Assembly: GCA_944474755.1 (NCBI GenBank)
Contig: OX104117.1
Coordinates: 68,873,522-68,937,521 of the forward strand
Reading direction: 5' to 3'
Origin: Limnoperna fortunei
Taxonomy: Eukaryota; Mollusca; Bivalvia; Mytilida; Modiolidae
Length of the DNA stretch: 64,000 bases
The translations under genes and the position numbers were made by a program. Below are positions 33,398-45,831 of this stretch, in pieces. Under the pieces are notes generated by a model, which did no database searches, had not been told where the DNA came from, and saw nothing but the letters and a program-made list of their open reading frames with translations. Each line of letters begins with the position of its first letter. Within the stretch, counting starts at the first letter, position 1.

Positions 33398-35379
33398 GTC
33401 ATTAATTGTTCTATTACGTGAATAAAACCACCAACCTCCCTTGATCAGAAAAACAGAGTATGCCTTTTCTACTTGAGCAACTGCTTACATTTTGTAATTA
33501 TTGTAAAGGTAGTTACCCTTAATATATTTTTATTTAGTACTGTATTATTTGCTGATAATCCTGAAATTCCAGTTTCAAATATTGAGAAGGGTATAAATGA
33601 ATCAATAATTGTATTCTTAAAATCTTCAAAATTTTCATTGAAATTTTACATAGGCTCTGAACGTGCTTTGTTGCTCGCTGTGTGTTTTTTTGTGTGCATC
33701 TTTCTCCTCAATTATTTGTTTTATTTGCTTATCATCAACCGTTGCAAATCTTGGAGCCAACATTTCTACCATTTGTTATTGACACACACACGATGTTTGT
33801 GTACTGGTACATGTTTATATCGACCTAGGAAGTACATGTAGTCGAGGTCAATATTAGTAGTAGTCTAGTATACAACTTGTGTTGAAAGAGAAAGACTTTT
33901 AATTATTAATTGCCATTTAGTTGAAAACTAATCAATATATTTTTGTTATTATTCATGTTTGCTAATTGCAACACATCACCAAAGTTTTGGTATTTATTAT
34001 TCTATTTTTAGTTACCGCGCAGTCTACAAAAGCCATTTCAATAGGCATTTAACAAATTAACAGACAGCAAAATTATCAATTAATAATTTTAATAAATATC
34101 ATTTACATATACATGTAGACTTAAAAAATTGTGACTATTAATAAGCACAAAAAATATTTTTGTTTTAATTATATACCTGTTAGATTTATTAACAAATATA
34201 ACAATAATATAGAAAAATCGTGCAAAATGGTAAATGTAGTTAGATTTTGAATTTCAAACATTACCCACGTAAATAAATGTTTTTTTCAGATATTTAAGTT
34301 AAAGTCAAGGTCTTTTTAATAAAACATTATATATCAACAATGGTTTTAAAGTTCCAACACTGTCATGACCTACATGGATGAAAAAGTTTGGTTAATTCAA
34401 CTCTTTGTATGTTTACAATGATACAATGTAGAGGTATACATGTACTCATGATAACTTAATTATCTGTTCAGTGTGTTACTTTTGAATACACAGAATAAAT
34501 ATTCATAAAATATATCAGTTGTTACGGTACAACATTCTGTATATTTAATAAATCTTGTGGCTATGAAAAATATGTTGTCTATATTGACTAGAGCACATTT
34601 TCTTGTTCAGTGCAACATTCTTTTAAATAATTTTCAGTATTGGTATAAAAAATTGCTTTAAAAAAATAGGTATATTTTGGATTTCTCATAAATGGGTATG
34701 TTTCTAAAATACAAGTTTATAATATGATTCTGCTTGAGAGTGTTGAACACAAGATGTTTACCAATATGTAACTAAGACAGAAAAACAACCCTGTGGCTCA
34801 CATTTACCACATACCAGTAAATGACAATATTTTTTTTCTATATTTACCTGCATATCTCATATTTATACCACAACTTATTTATGTATTGTTGACATATATT
34901 GTGATTCAAAGATTCACGGTATTGATCGTAACAGCTTAATTTATGCTGTTTAATTTTCTAGAAAGTTTGTATGTTGACAATTAAAGTGTTATTAAATGTA
35001 CTGTGTGACTATATCCATTAGTGGCCAGCCTAGGAATTGATTTAATCCTTTTTTTTCATTGAATAGCAATGCTGAGATTGGTTGACATAAAAATGACAAC
35101 AGCATAATGTTGGTTTTTTTTTATGTTGTTAAAAATGTGTTTTTCGAGTACACAAAATAGGTCAGATGTTGATAGATAAATAACAACATGTACAGTAACA
35201 GTTTTGTTTTGCCTTAAGGTGTACAGATGAAAATTTAATAATTGTATAAGTACTTGTGGTGTGTATTGACAATTAAAACTGGGGTATTCATTAAGATGTC
35301 CTCGAAGTTTTGTTTTCTCTAAAGGGAAGAAATGTGACTACATGTAGTTCTTTGATGGAAATGCAAATAATAGATTTGC
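33398..35379 (+). other. MCU intron 1, plain stretch
   Basis: No feature assigned. The longest frame (33473-33841, 122 codons) has no family motif and intron-like composition. Confidence 0.5.
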
Positions 35380-35645
35380 TGGAATGGGGTTTAATGCCAC
35401 TTACTATTACATGTATAGCAATTTTTCAGCTGTATAATGGTCTTTTTTTTTTTTGGTATCCTGGCCTCCAGTTTTTTGTGTGCATCATGACATTTATTTT
35501 ATTGGTGAGAGGAAGCCAGACATATTCTGCTATAATATAAGTAACCCCATGACTTCAGCTAGAAAAATAGCTATTCTTTATAAGTTAAGGTTGGAGCGGT
35601 GTACATCTTGCCCGCAGTAAGGCTCGAACTGACAACCTGTGTGTA
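35380..35645 (-). mobile_element. SINE, degraded, reverse orientation
   Basis: GGGGTTTAATGCCACTT, AGCAATTTTTCAGCTGTATA, GAGGAAGCCAGACATATTCT and GTTGGAGCGGTGTACATCTT match the reverse SINE body; the expected head complement is replaced by GGCTCGAACTGACAACCTG, which looks like a box B complement. Confidence 0.7.
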
Positions 35646-35859
35646 AACAAATGATAAACCCTGCAAAGGGCAGATATATTGCAGTAGACACAGTAAAGTC
35701 ACTCAGACAATATGGATGCATAAAAGTTAAAAATTTAGAATTACTTACAAAAAGGTAATGTTGATACACATACTAGTACATGTAGCTATAGGTAAGTATG
35801 CATCAACATGTTATATTACTCTAATTTACATCAACTTTGGAATGCAGTTAATTTTATTG

Positions 35860-36420
35860 GCCGGGTTGCACGGCGTGCAAACATGGGTCATAGTATGGTG
35901 AAGTGGACTGGGAGGGGGGAAAATAGGGTACCTATTTTGTACTATAATCAACTCCTCCTACAGTTCTCAACCCAGATCTCTGAAACTTCAGATTGCACAT
36001 GTATTGAAGTTGTGCAGCTGCTTTTATGGAATTGTCCCAGGATTTTTTTTCTAATTTTCCAGACATGGGAACTAACCGGTAGTCATTTTTCAGTACTTTT
36101 GCAGAAGACGGTACCTATTTTGTGTAATCAACTCCTCCTACAGTTTTCAACCCAGACTTATGAAATTTCACAGAAAATTGCACATGTATTGAAGTTGTGC
36201 ACCTGCTATTATGGAATTGTTCCAGGATTTTTTTCCTTATTTTCCAGACATGGGAATTTAGTCATTTTTCAGACATTTGCAGAAGATGGTACCTATTTGG
36301 TGTAATCAACTCCTTCTACATTTTATTACACTAAAACTTTCTTTCAACGAATTGTAAACCATTCTCTATTTATTAAGGCACTTGGATTTGCAGCCTTGCC
36401 ATTTCAGACTTTTGCGATTT
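35860..36420. repeat. R190 dispersed repeat array
   Basis: Three units with ATTGAAGTTGTGCA, CTTTTATGGAATTGT, TTTTCCAGACATGGGAA and TACCTATTTTGTGTAATCAA. At 35921-35939 it has AAAATAGGGTACCTATTTTG, an uninterrupted version of the site into which the 5.4 kb element inserted. Confidence 0.82.
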
Positions 36421-37193
36421 TTTAATATTGTTGAAACAGAATTTAATGTTAAATCTGTCTATGACACATACAGATTTCTTTATTCACATTTCTAACTCTT
36501 TTTTTAAAAATGTTGTTTGTAACATGTTGATTTGCACAACATCTCATTAAAGCAAATGAACCAGCATTTTCCTCTGCAAATGGTTGGCAGAGTTTACAGG
36601 TTATGTCCACCCTGTGTCCTCTCCTGTAGACTGGTGGAAAAAGAAATTGAAACAGTGCTCCAAGCTACTTATTTCCAATTATAGCAGATTAAGGGTTAAA
36701 AGCGTACACACACTTGATATATGTGAATGTTTCTTCATGATCCCAATCATTTTCATAAGAAAATGTTTTAATTGTTTAATGAGCTTATATTGTGACTGTG
36801 TGAATGCCAAATCTTATTGAAAATGTATATTTATGAATGTGAGACTTTGCACCTGTCCAAATGAGAAGAGAGAATGTTAGTCATATCAGTGTAATTTACA
36901 ACACAGTATAATTGATCAAGGGGCAGATAAGCCATGACAGCGCTGTTTATTTCACCCTAATGATTGAAAGGTGATGATATACATGTACATGAAGTTGTAC
37001 CCACAAAATAAATTGTGTTAATATTCATTGGGATTGATTAGAAAATGCATAGATGAGAAACACATGTATTGATGCGCTGAAATAATTAGCTTGTGTGGAC
37101 TTGGATTTTTTAACCTTTCCCAAATTCAGTATGCCCTCTTGCCCTCTAGAGAGTCCACAGTATCATTCTTTTAATTTGAAAATAAATTCTTGT
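36421..37193 (+). other. MCU intron 1, plain stretch
   Basis: Nothing recognised. Confidence 0.5.
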
Positions 37194-37376
37194 GGCCTCA
37201 GTGGCCAAGTGGTTAAAGTTAGTTATTTTATTGATCATCTGCCTGGCAGTATTGTGGGTTTATGTCTCACATCGGTCAAGGTAAACTCCACTCCAATCTT
37301 AATTGATCAGGATTGCCAGTTTTCCTTCTGAGGTTAGGAATTTTCTCTGGTACCTCGACTTCCTCCCCCATTTTTT
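37194..37376 (+). mobile_element. SINE, tRNA-headed
   Basis: Begins GGCCTCAGTGGCCAAGTGG then TTAAAG (box A-like), then GGTAAACTCCACTCCAATCT, GATCAGGATTGCCAGTTTTC and GGTACCTCGACTTCCTCCCC. The tail is missing. It lies about 300 bp upstream of MCU exon 2. Confidence 0.85.
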
Positions 37377-37671
37377 GTATTTTGTGCAATTCAAAAAACG
37401 GCTACTACAGTTTTGTAGTCATATGTTTACATGTTGACCTGTACAGTCAGGCCATCTTTATCTAAAAGTAACATGTGTACTTTGAAAGCTATATGTCCTA
37501 CTCTCATTTATGTACTTTGTAGTACAGTTCAGTGTAGACTTCATAGCACAGCATAATCAACATACATTTTACATGTATTAAACTGTTTTGTTTTTGTTTG
37601 CTTTTAAATTGAGTTAAATCATATTTTATGAAGTTATTAACTAGAATATTTTATTTATTATCTATTTTCAG

Positions 37672-37726
37672 TTTGAACCATTCTGTCCATGTAGTCTGTA
37701 TTCTACATCAAGTTCATTTAAAAATG
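37672..37726 (+). CDS. MCU: Mitochondrial calcium uniporter, coding exon 2 (55 nt)
   Basis: A 55-nt exon between a strong acceptor (TTATTATCTATTTTCAG) and donor GTATGT; phase 0 in, phase 1 out. It encodes FEPFCPCSLYSTSSSFKN, and the last G joins AA of exon 3 to make Glu. The segment corresponds to the end of the targeting sequence and processing region just before the N-terminal domain (V-Y-C-S-T in the human protein, from memory). Both phases match their neighbours, which a random short segment would do only occasionally. A rival candidate at 32865-32907 with the same phases was rejected for its uncharacteristic peptide and weak donor. Confidence 0.78.
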
Positions 37727-40700
37727 GTATGTATTTTATTTTATCAACATTATTTAATTGTTTTGTAAACAGTCCCCATATTTGAGGACAAGAGTAATAG
37801 GAAATTAGGTCATAATTCATACAGATTTCTGGATGATTGAGCATGCTAAAACTTGACCTCTCCATATAAATCCTTTTGGTGGTAGTCATGCTAAGTACAA
37901 ATAACATATACCATGATACATGTATATAGTTCAAAGAGCTGTCATCAAAGATATATGACAGCATATAGGTACAATTCTTGAGTTCTAGAATATTCTTGAG
38001 AAAATCATTTTCTATGCATTGCAAATATCATTATACAATTTACAAGTATGTATATTATGATGTCAAAAATGATGTTATATGAATACTGGTACTTCTAATT
38101 TATCCTGGGAAAGCATTATCGCTACAGCCCAAAATTTTGGGTTTTTTCCTGTGAAGAAAGTTTGTGGTACATGTTTACAACATACAGCTTTACTGCTTAT
38201 TAGATCTTTATATGAAAAGTGTTGTACCAATGATATTTTTTGTGGGTAATTTCATTGAACAATTTATAATTTTATCCTTAAAGGTGAAAAAGAGGGTATG
38301 TAATTTTCAGCATGTTTGACATGTACTGCCACGTTACTCTGTTTTATGCTACAAATGTGTTCTTGAATGATTTCTAACCCAAACCTTGGTGCATGGGCAT
38401 TTTTCTCCAGCTTTTAATAGCCTTCACTGTGTGTTTGTACCCTGTTAATAAACATCATCATTTTCATGTTTAATTTCACTTTTGTTGACGCATATATATA
38501 CAACTGTGAAGTCAGTGCAACAAAGGCTTTGGAAAATTTTGCAGGCTGCAGTTCTGTGTCTTTACTTTTGCTTAGAAATATGCTACTTTGTACTAATAAG
38601 ATAAACTTGTTACAAACAGTAAATTTTCTGAAACAGAACAGTTCTTTTGTTCTTTTTGGATATATAAAATATTCGTAAAAAAACTTGTCACGTTTCCTCA
38701 AGTTTGGTCTCAAATGGCACTATTTGATTTTGACGATAAATTGTTGCACAATAACTAATAACAAAGACTTAATTAAAAGGATAATTCAGGAAGAATTTGG
38801 TTAATAAGGAGAAAAGTCGATCGATTACCAGTTTGTTATTACAAACATTAGCAATTATTTGTGTTTCGTTGATTACTTGGATGTGCATAACCTCCCAATG
38901 ATGGCTAGCATTTGCAGAAGTAATATTATTTTATAACTGATTACACATTTAGATGTTTCCCTGCAGATTATCTGGAATCTGACAGTGTTCCTTACATGTG
39001 TAAATATTTAAACTGTAAGATGTCCATATCTGAGGTATCTGAATTGTTAAGAGATGATCTTGCCTCTCATTTTACAACAGAATTTGTTTAGTTTAAATTA
39101 GTTTCGTTTCAGAAATTTTTTGTTGGCTAAACTTTGCCAAAATTAAATGATTATTCTGTTTCTAAGCAGCAAATATTTAATAATTGTATTTTGGACAGCA
39201 GGCCTAGTTTTAAGGTCACCCTTTCTTTTAAATACTCTAAACAGTTACATTTTGTTTATACACTTGTCTATTTCGAATATTAGAACTGTGTTTGTTTGTA
39301 AAGATTTTTAGTTGCCAGACTATTTGGTTTGTTTAAATTTATCCTATATACAAGTTTAAATGCATGATTTTTATTTCCTTGCCATATTTAATGCTGCAAG
39401 TACATGTATTTTGAGGCAGCAGGCTTGGTTTTAAGGTCTATTTATTTTGAATATTCTGAACTGATAACACAATTCTGTTACAGGTAATTTGAACACCTGT
39501 CTGTTACAAACATTACACATTCATTTATAAAACTATTTGTTTGATCGGTATATGATCAGTTTATATCTATCAGGATATCTATATTGTTTACATAAAGGAA
39601 TGTGTGGTTTTCTGCTAAATCATGTCAACACTGTAAACTAATGTATATTTTTATATGTTTGCTACATGTGTATCTTTTTTTGCTGATTCTTCTTAAATCT
39701 GCTCACCTGTCAACTTAAACATTTTTTTGTGTGTTTATAAGTGAAAATATTCTGTCTGTGTAGTTCTCTAAATATGTTGATATCATGTTGTCTATTTCGT
39801 ACTCTAATACCAGAACTTGTTTGACCTTCGTCAAGTTTTTCATGTGAAATAAACATATTTTTATGGCGTCTACAAAAATGATATTTGTATAATTGAGGTT
39901 ACCTATGAATAATAGATTTTGAATCAATATATCTCTGTATTATTGTTTGGAATGCCTGGAGCTTTTGTCTTGTTATGCTTTCTATTTAGGTTTTATTGAT
40001 TTCTGTATAAACGGTGTAGATTTCATGCTTAGAATTAACCAATGATCTACATCATGTAGAAATCGCCTTAATACACATTGTGGGGTATAATTCAATGTTT
40101 TGGTGTTTTATAAGGGTCTGTTGACATTCTATTTGAATAGTTTAGTATTTATGATACATATTATAACTTGAGATTTAAACCTGTTAGGGGATACTACATG
40201 TACATGAATATAATTTCGGAGTCTCAGGTGTTGTATAAAAATACATGGAATGTTTTCCAAAGCCAAATTAATGAAGTTAGGGCAAAACTGGTTAAAATAT
40301 AGGCAATTTAGACTTGCTTTTTGTGGTAATGCATGTTCATACGTGGTTTACAAAGAGTTTAAATAGCTATTGATATTTTGGAGAAAATTAGATCTTTGTC
40401 TGAATAATGCAAGTTAAGTCTTCAGTTCTCTACATTTATTTACCTACATTTGATCTATGTGTAGAAGGTAAACAGGTAGGTAATGTAACTGTTAAAGACG
40501 GTAAAAACATGTATTTCATTTTCCTGAAATTAAGATTCTCCATCTTGGCAATATAAACAGAGGCATTGTCGACTGGGCCACTATTAACTGTTTTTCCTGA
40601 TTGTCTGACCAAACATACTTTAGCAGGACACTTGTGCTATTTTTTTAGACTTTTTTTTTACATTTTTGTATTCTTTGTTATAAACTTGGCCTGATCGGAG

Positions 40701-40840
40701 GATGTCATGTCTTGTAGTAAAGCACAATTGAGGAATGGAAGTCTAGGAAAGGAACTTGTCACAGGAAAGTGGAAAACTGGGTACTGTCAGAAAAGTTATT
40801 TTCACAGTTAAAAATAGAAGACCTCTTAACAAGCTTGCTG
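37727..40840 (+). other. MCU intron 2, first part
   Basis: AT-rich. A loose duplication of about 80 bp around GGCCTAGTTTTAAGGTC (39200) and GGCTTGGTTTTAAGGTC (39422). No exon or transposon recognised. Confidence 0.5.
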
Positions 40841-40993
40841 TTGGAATTTAATATATATGTGTTGTGTGCTTGACAAACTCTGAACATGTTGTTTTGGATG
40901 TCCATCTGATAGTCATGTTGGAATTTAATATATATGTGTTGTGTGCTTGACAATCTCCTAATGCTGGACATGTTGTTTTGGATGTCCAAATAG
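40841..40993. repeat. Tandem duplication, ~78-84 bp unit
   Basis: GTTGGAATTTAATATATATG, TGTTGTGTGCTTGACAA and CATGTTGTTTTGGATGTCCA occur twice in tandem, the second copy with a short insertion. Confidence 0.88.
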
Positions 40994-43429
40994 TCATTGG
41001 CCATTGCTATATGTATTTGTACCTTGTGCATAACGGACCTGTTAGACTTGAAATTACTTGAAAAATTGTTGGAAACACTTAACATTAATGTGCCATCAGT
41101 TGGGGATTATATGTAGTATTATGAGTGCTACTTGTATCATTTGACTCTTAATATCGCCTCCCTCAAAATATGATAAGTGTTATACATGTATCAGGAAGCT
41201 TTTCTGGCAATATTTAGTATTAAATATATACCAGTCAGTTTGTCTTCCTTTGAGTAAGATTTTATCAGTTATGAGTACATGTAATATATATTTCCTTTAA
41301 AATAACTAAAAACAATGCACGATTATATGTTTGTTATTCTATAAATATATAATATAAAGTGTACTACATGTACATGTACTAGCATCAATTGACATATGGA
41401 AGAAGTTCAGTGTTCATGTAGTTCACTCGGTACCTATACACGTTGATACATGTATATAATGAGTTGCCAATTAAAGGTAGTTAGCACCAGTTTTAGAAGA
41501 TATTAATTAATTTTATATAGATATACTGCATAATAGTATACAAGGATGATAAACCTCACTGCATGTCATGCCTATTTACACTAACACCAGGGGTGGATCT
41601 TTCCCCTCCTCTGTGGCAGACACCACACTGATTTCAACTCTTGATTTAATATCTTATCTTTATGTAAAAAGTGAGCATTAATGCATGTCTGATTGATTTA
41701 TATGTTTTATATGTACAATTTATTAAATAAGCAAGATAAATAGGGACATCTTCTCTAAGGAATGTGCAGGGTAGATCACTTTGAATTTTTACCAACCATG
41801 TGACCACTTCCACTGTGAACAGGGGGAGGGGGAGCAAAACCCCCCTTAGTTGTTGTGTAACAACATGAATTATGTCACTAAAGATTACTGCAATTTTTTG
41901 CCACACATGTTTGTTGATAGATAATTTCTATGTTAAAGTTTATCCTTAAACATGTTAATCTTATCCTCTAAACCACTTTTGCTGTTGAAATTAAACTGTA
42001 CATGTAGTGTGGATGATCTCTTAAAATATTTGCTTTCGATAGCCCTGCTTTAATTCTGTCTAATATGCATATTTAAATATATTTATACCTGACAGAATCT
42101 GCTTTTTTTTGTGCAAAATCAAATGATCAATTTTTACCTAACACCTGGTGGGCAGTAAATTGAGATTTGAAATGTACATATGTAGTCAAAATGAAGAAAA
42201 ACCATTTGTTTAACTAGTATTTCAGGTTTAATATGCAAAATAAATGTCAATGTTAATAAAATTCATATACTAAAAACCAATCTCTAATAACAATGGACAT
42301 TTGGTATGATAACTTAGTTTGGATGACACATGTATTTTCTTCATCCACAATTTTTTACAATAACTTTTTTTTCGCAGAAATTTGCTGTGTTACTTAATGT
42401 GGACAGTTTTAAAAATGGCTAAAATCTCTTCATATTTGCTAAAATTTTAGTTCATTATTTAAGCTGTATTCTTATGAAAAAATGCATCGTTTTGTCAGTT
42501 ATGTTTATACTGGTTATAGATAAGACTCAATTGAGCCTCTGGTTTATTTTAAATACCCTTATTTCTTTAAACATTATACCAGTACAATTCCTGTGACATA
42601 CCGGTAATGTCCCACCAGGCAAATATGACTGAATGTATTGGACTTCTCTATAGACATATACATCAATTTATATGGTGTCAATAATTGGTTGTTAAACATA
42701 GGATATCTATAATTTCTACTAATAATCCATATCTGCTGTACAGAGATGAATAGGGTATAACAGCAGTACTTTCCGTCATTTGGTTCTAGGGAAACAAATA
42801 CCATCAATAGATCAATTGTTTGGTTCTGCATTATGTACATGTTTGTGTGAATCTCTAATTAATAGTGTAGGAGTTTGTATAAATAATTTGTAAGTTTTAA
42901 CAAGGATTCAGGCCTTATTTTAAGCACATGAAGAAAATTTTAGGGTTTCTAATTTCTATTGCACAAGTTTGAAAATCTGTAAAACCATTTCCTCCAATTC
43001 AATCACTTTTATGGTACATTGTATATATAATTGCCTTGTTTCGTATTACTATTAAATAAATTTTCTGCTGACAATCCTGAAAGCTACATTGAAATAAATT
43101 GCTAGTATTTTCTGAGTTTCAGAAATCAAAATCTAAGACACTGGTATGTTTATTTCAATAGGAACTTATTTTGGTACATCTACATTGTGTACAGCTACAA
43201 ATCAAAAGATTTATACATGTACATGTACTAGTATGTTGCACTAAATGTAAATCTGCTTTAATGTGGTAAATGAGGAATGGACGGAGTAGCATAGCAATCT
43301 AGATCTTATTTTATGTAATAAAATCATTTTCATTCCAGAGCTATATGTAATGAATACTTTTGGAACTTATTTGTGAAATTTCTTAAATGTGCAACATGTT
43401 TATTTTCAGAGTAGATTCTTGTAACAAAA
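40994..43429 (+). other. MCU intron 2, middle part
   Basis: AT-rich, with many TACATGTA words. No feature assigned. Confidence 0.5.
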
Positions 43430-43727
43430 ATAATCAGAAGGACAAGATAATCTGACTACTTATAGAAGTTATTTTCCTTACTGACAATTGTTCATGATAT
43501 TTTTAGTCTTTGCCTTATGTAACTAAGATTAATTGAAACTGTAAATTGCAAAAAGATAAGCTAGAAAAGGCCAACAAAGCTCGGTATTATTATGAAATAT
43601 GCTATTATGTTTTTTGTCATACATGCTTTTGGTTGTTATTCATTCCTGCACCCCGGCATCAGTGGCTCTTGTCTTGAATATAGCATAAAGTCAGATGTCT
43701 TCCATGTGAGCCTCTCGGAGCCTCTAG
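43430..43727. repeat. R170 repeat, short copy with CTAG end
   Basis: ATTGAAACTGTAAATTGCAA and TAATCAGAAGGACAA landmarks. Ends GTGAGCCTCTCGGAGCCTCTAG followed by TTTT, the same end as the long copy at 59155-60805 but with a damaged hairpin. Confidence 0.72.
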
Positions 43728-45660
43728 TTTTGTCTGTTTGAATTAAGTTAAAAACTTATATGATAGTACAAGTTAATAAGTTATTGCACAAAAACCTCTT
43801 ATCTACATATGTAACAACTTGAAAAAAATATGTTAACACTGAACTGTTCATATTTGTGTATCTTTCTATTCGTTTTGACAGCAACATTTGTTGGTTATGC
43901 ATATATAATATGTATACACTCAAAGAGTTTGGTAAAATTCAGAGAAAAACTTAATAAAATGTAAATTACACAAGATATGGGGTGTAACCAGTCTACACAT
44001 TTATGACACTTTGTGTTCAGAGATTCTCATTAATAACTAGATATACATACAGATGAGAAATTCTTTACAAAAAGGTGTGACTTGTTACTATATCTTAGAT
44101 GGTTCAACTACTAACAGATTATTAGGTAAATCTCTAATTTAAAAACATCCAGTCATTTTTAAGCAGGTTCTGTGAAGTAAGGGTACCTTTTTATTGTAAT
44201 CAACTCCTCCTACAGCTTTCAACCAAATCTATGGAACTTTATCAGAAGGCCTAGGTAAGGTTGAACACATATTGAAGATGTGCACCTGCCAGTATGGTTT
44301 TTATTGCATTTTCACAGACTTGAAAACATTTTTCAACAAGTCTTATAGAAGATTGTTTAATCATTTTTAAGTAGTTTTGCAAAATACAGTATATTTTGAG
44401 TAAGCATGTTTTGACACAGACCTTAAAAACATTTTAAACCTGAGCATGTCTTATTTTTTAAAGCTCATGCTTTTTTACCTGGCCATTTAAGATTTTGTGA
44501 TATCTATGTTTGCATGAGTAAATTTTGTAGCAGTAAAGAGTGTAAAATAAACTTAAATGCAAATTCTTCCATGCTGTTAATTCATTCATAGGTTCTCATC
44601 ACTGAAATTCATTCATACTGACTCCTACATCTGTTTGGAGCAGAGTATGTCTGTTTGGATGCTCAAAAAGATAGAAACCCCAGTATGAATAGGGTATTAT
44701 TACCAATGCTGTAGGATTGAACTTTTTTTGTGTGGAAGTAATTTTTCTCTCTATTTGAAGTTGAGGAAGAATGAATTAAACATGTGTGTACACATCTTTT
44801 TGTGGATAAGTTGATAATTCTGCTATTTGATGTAAAGAACAAATATATAAATAAAGCCATTGCAAACATAGCTTTTTTTGGTTAAACTGTGTAAATCAAA
44901 TGACATCAAACATTTTAAAGTTTACAAACTATTTGCTCATTTGCTCTTCATATATTAGTATGCGTAACTAGCAGAAGAGAAAATTCTTATCATTGATTTT
45001 GAACTAGTTATTAGGTAAAAACGGCTTCATATACCTGTATGTGCAAAAATCAAATAAGGCAGCATACATATGATAATTTAACAATACATAAAACTCCTGG
45101 ACAGTAGTCATTAATTAGGAATTGAATGCCAGATTTTATCTGTGTTAAACTACTATACTAATCTTTCAGTAATTTCTTATAATTACATTCCATAAGCAAA
45201 TAATTAATATTAAAAAAAATGTTTGTTGATTACAACTACTTGGCATTATTTGTATACCGTGGCTGTTTTCAAAGACGCCTATGCTCGTTACTTTTTCTAG
45301 CTGATAAACTTCAGTTTTTCAGTCACCTGTCACCTTGACCTCAATTTCAGTTAAGCATAAATTCCTAGAAGTTCAATTTTTTATTTAAAAAGAATTTATT
45401 GGTTTCTTCAAATTTGTCTGTTTGCCCATGATTTTTTCAATAACAAAATAAACATTTTTATTTAGCTAGCTCATCTGATTTTTTAAATGACAAAACTCTT
45501 AAGAACAAGAAATTAAATTGGTGTGGCCTTATTTGTGTTTTTTTCATAATCTAGATGTACAATGTTCATGTATGTACGTGAATGTTTGACTGGTGTTTTT
45601 AGTTTTTTCATGTACCCTTTGACAAATGTCATTAATTTGTTGATGAATTTCTCATTGTAG
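43728..45660 (+). other. MCU intron 2, last part
   Basis: Contains a single R190-like unit at 44170-44350 (TAATCAACTCCTCCTACAGC, TTTCAACCAAATCTATGGAA). Otherwise AT-rich intron up to the exon 3 acceptor. Confidence 0.55.
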
Positions 45661-45831
45661 AAGCATCTGTGGTATACAGAGATGGTCTACCAGTGTTTTC
45701 AGTGCCTTTACCGTCAAGGAGACACAACTGTGAATTTACCCTAAAGCCTGTCACACATACTGTTGGCAAGTTCTTGTCGTTTCTGAAGGAAGAAGATGGA
45801 GGGATTGACAGAGCAGCTATATTTACCGAGG
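45661..45831 (+). CDS. MCU: Mitochondrial calcium uniporter, coding exon 3 (N-terminal domain)
   Basis: A 171-nt exon, phase 1 in and out, acceptor TTTCTCATTGTAG and donor GTTAGT. It encodes ASVVYRDGLPVFSVPLPSRR, then CEFTLKPVTHTVGKFL and EEDGGIDRAAIFTE. This matches the start of the MCU N-terminal domain, whose hallmarks V-V-Y-x-N/D-G-L-P-V-x-S-V, L-P-S-R-x-E/N-x-C-x-F-T-L-K-P and E-E-D-x-G-I-D-R-x-A are all present. The domain lies in the matrix and modulates assembly and regulation of the inner-membrane calcium channel. The pore motif (D-I-M-E) and coiled coils are encoded beyond the window. Vertebrate MCUB is a less likely alternative. Confidence 0.96.

Noticed and set aside
33473..33841. 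122-codon plus-strand ORF with hydrophobic stretches
   Set aside because: AT-rich sequence easily gives Phe/Leu/Ile-rich frames; no motif, within MCU intron 1.
35706..35793. Near-perfect donor CTATAG|GTAAGTATG at 35790
   Set aside because: The open segment before it after acceptor AATTTAG ends in phase 2, which does not fit MCU exon 3, and no other gene is evident.
37194..37265. tRNA-like head resembling a tRNA-Ser/Leu gene
   Set aside because: It cannot fold into a full cloverleaf, is followed by a SINE body, and recurs in degenerate copies, so it is a SINE rather than a tRNA gene.
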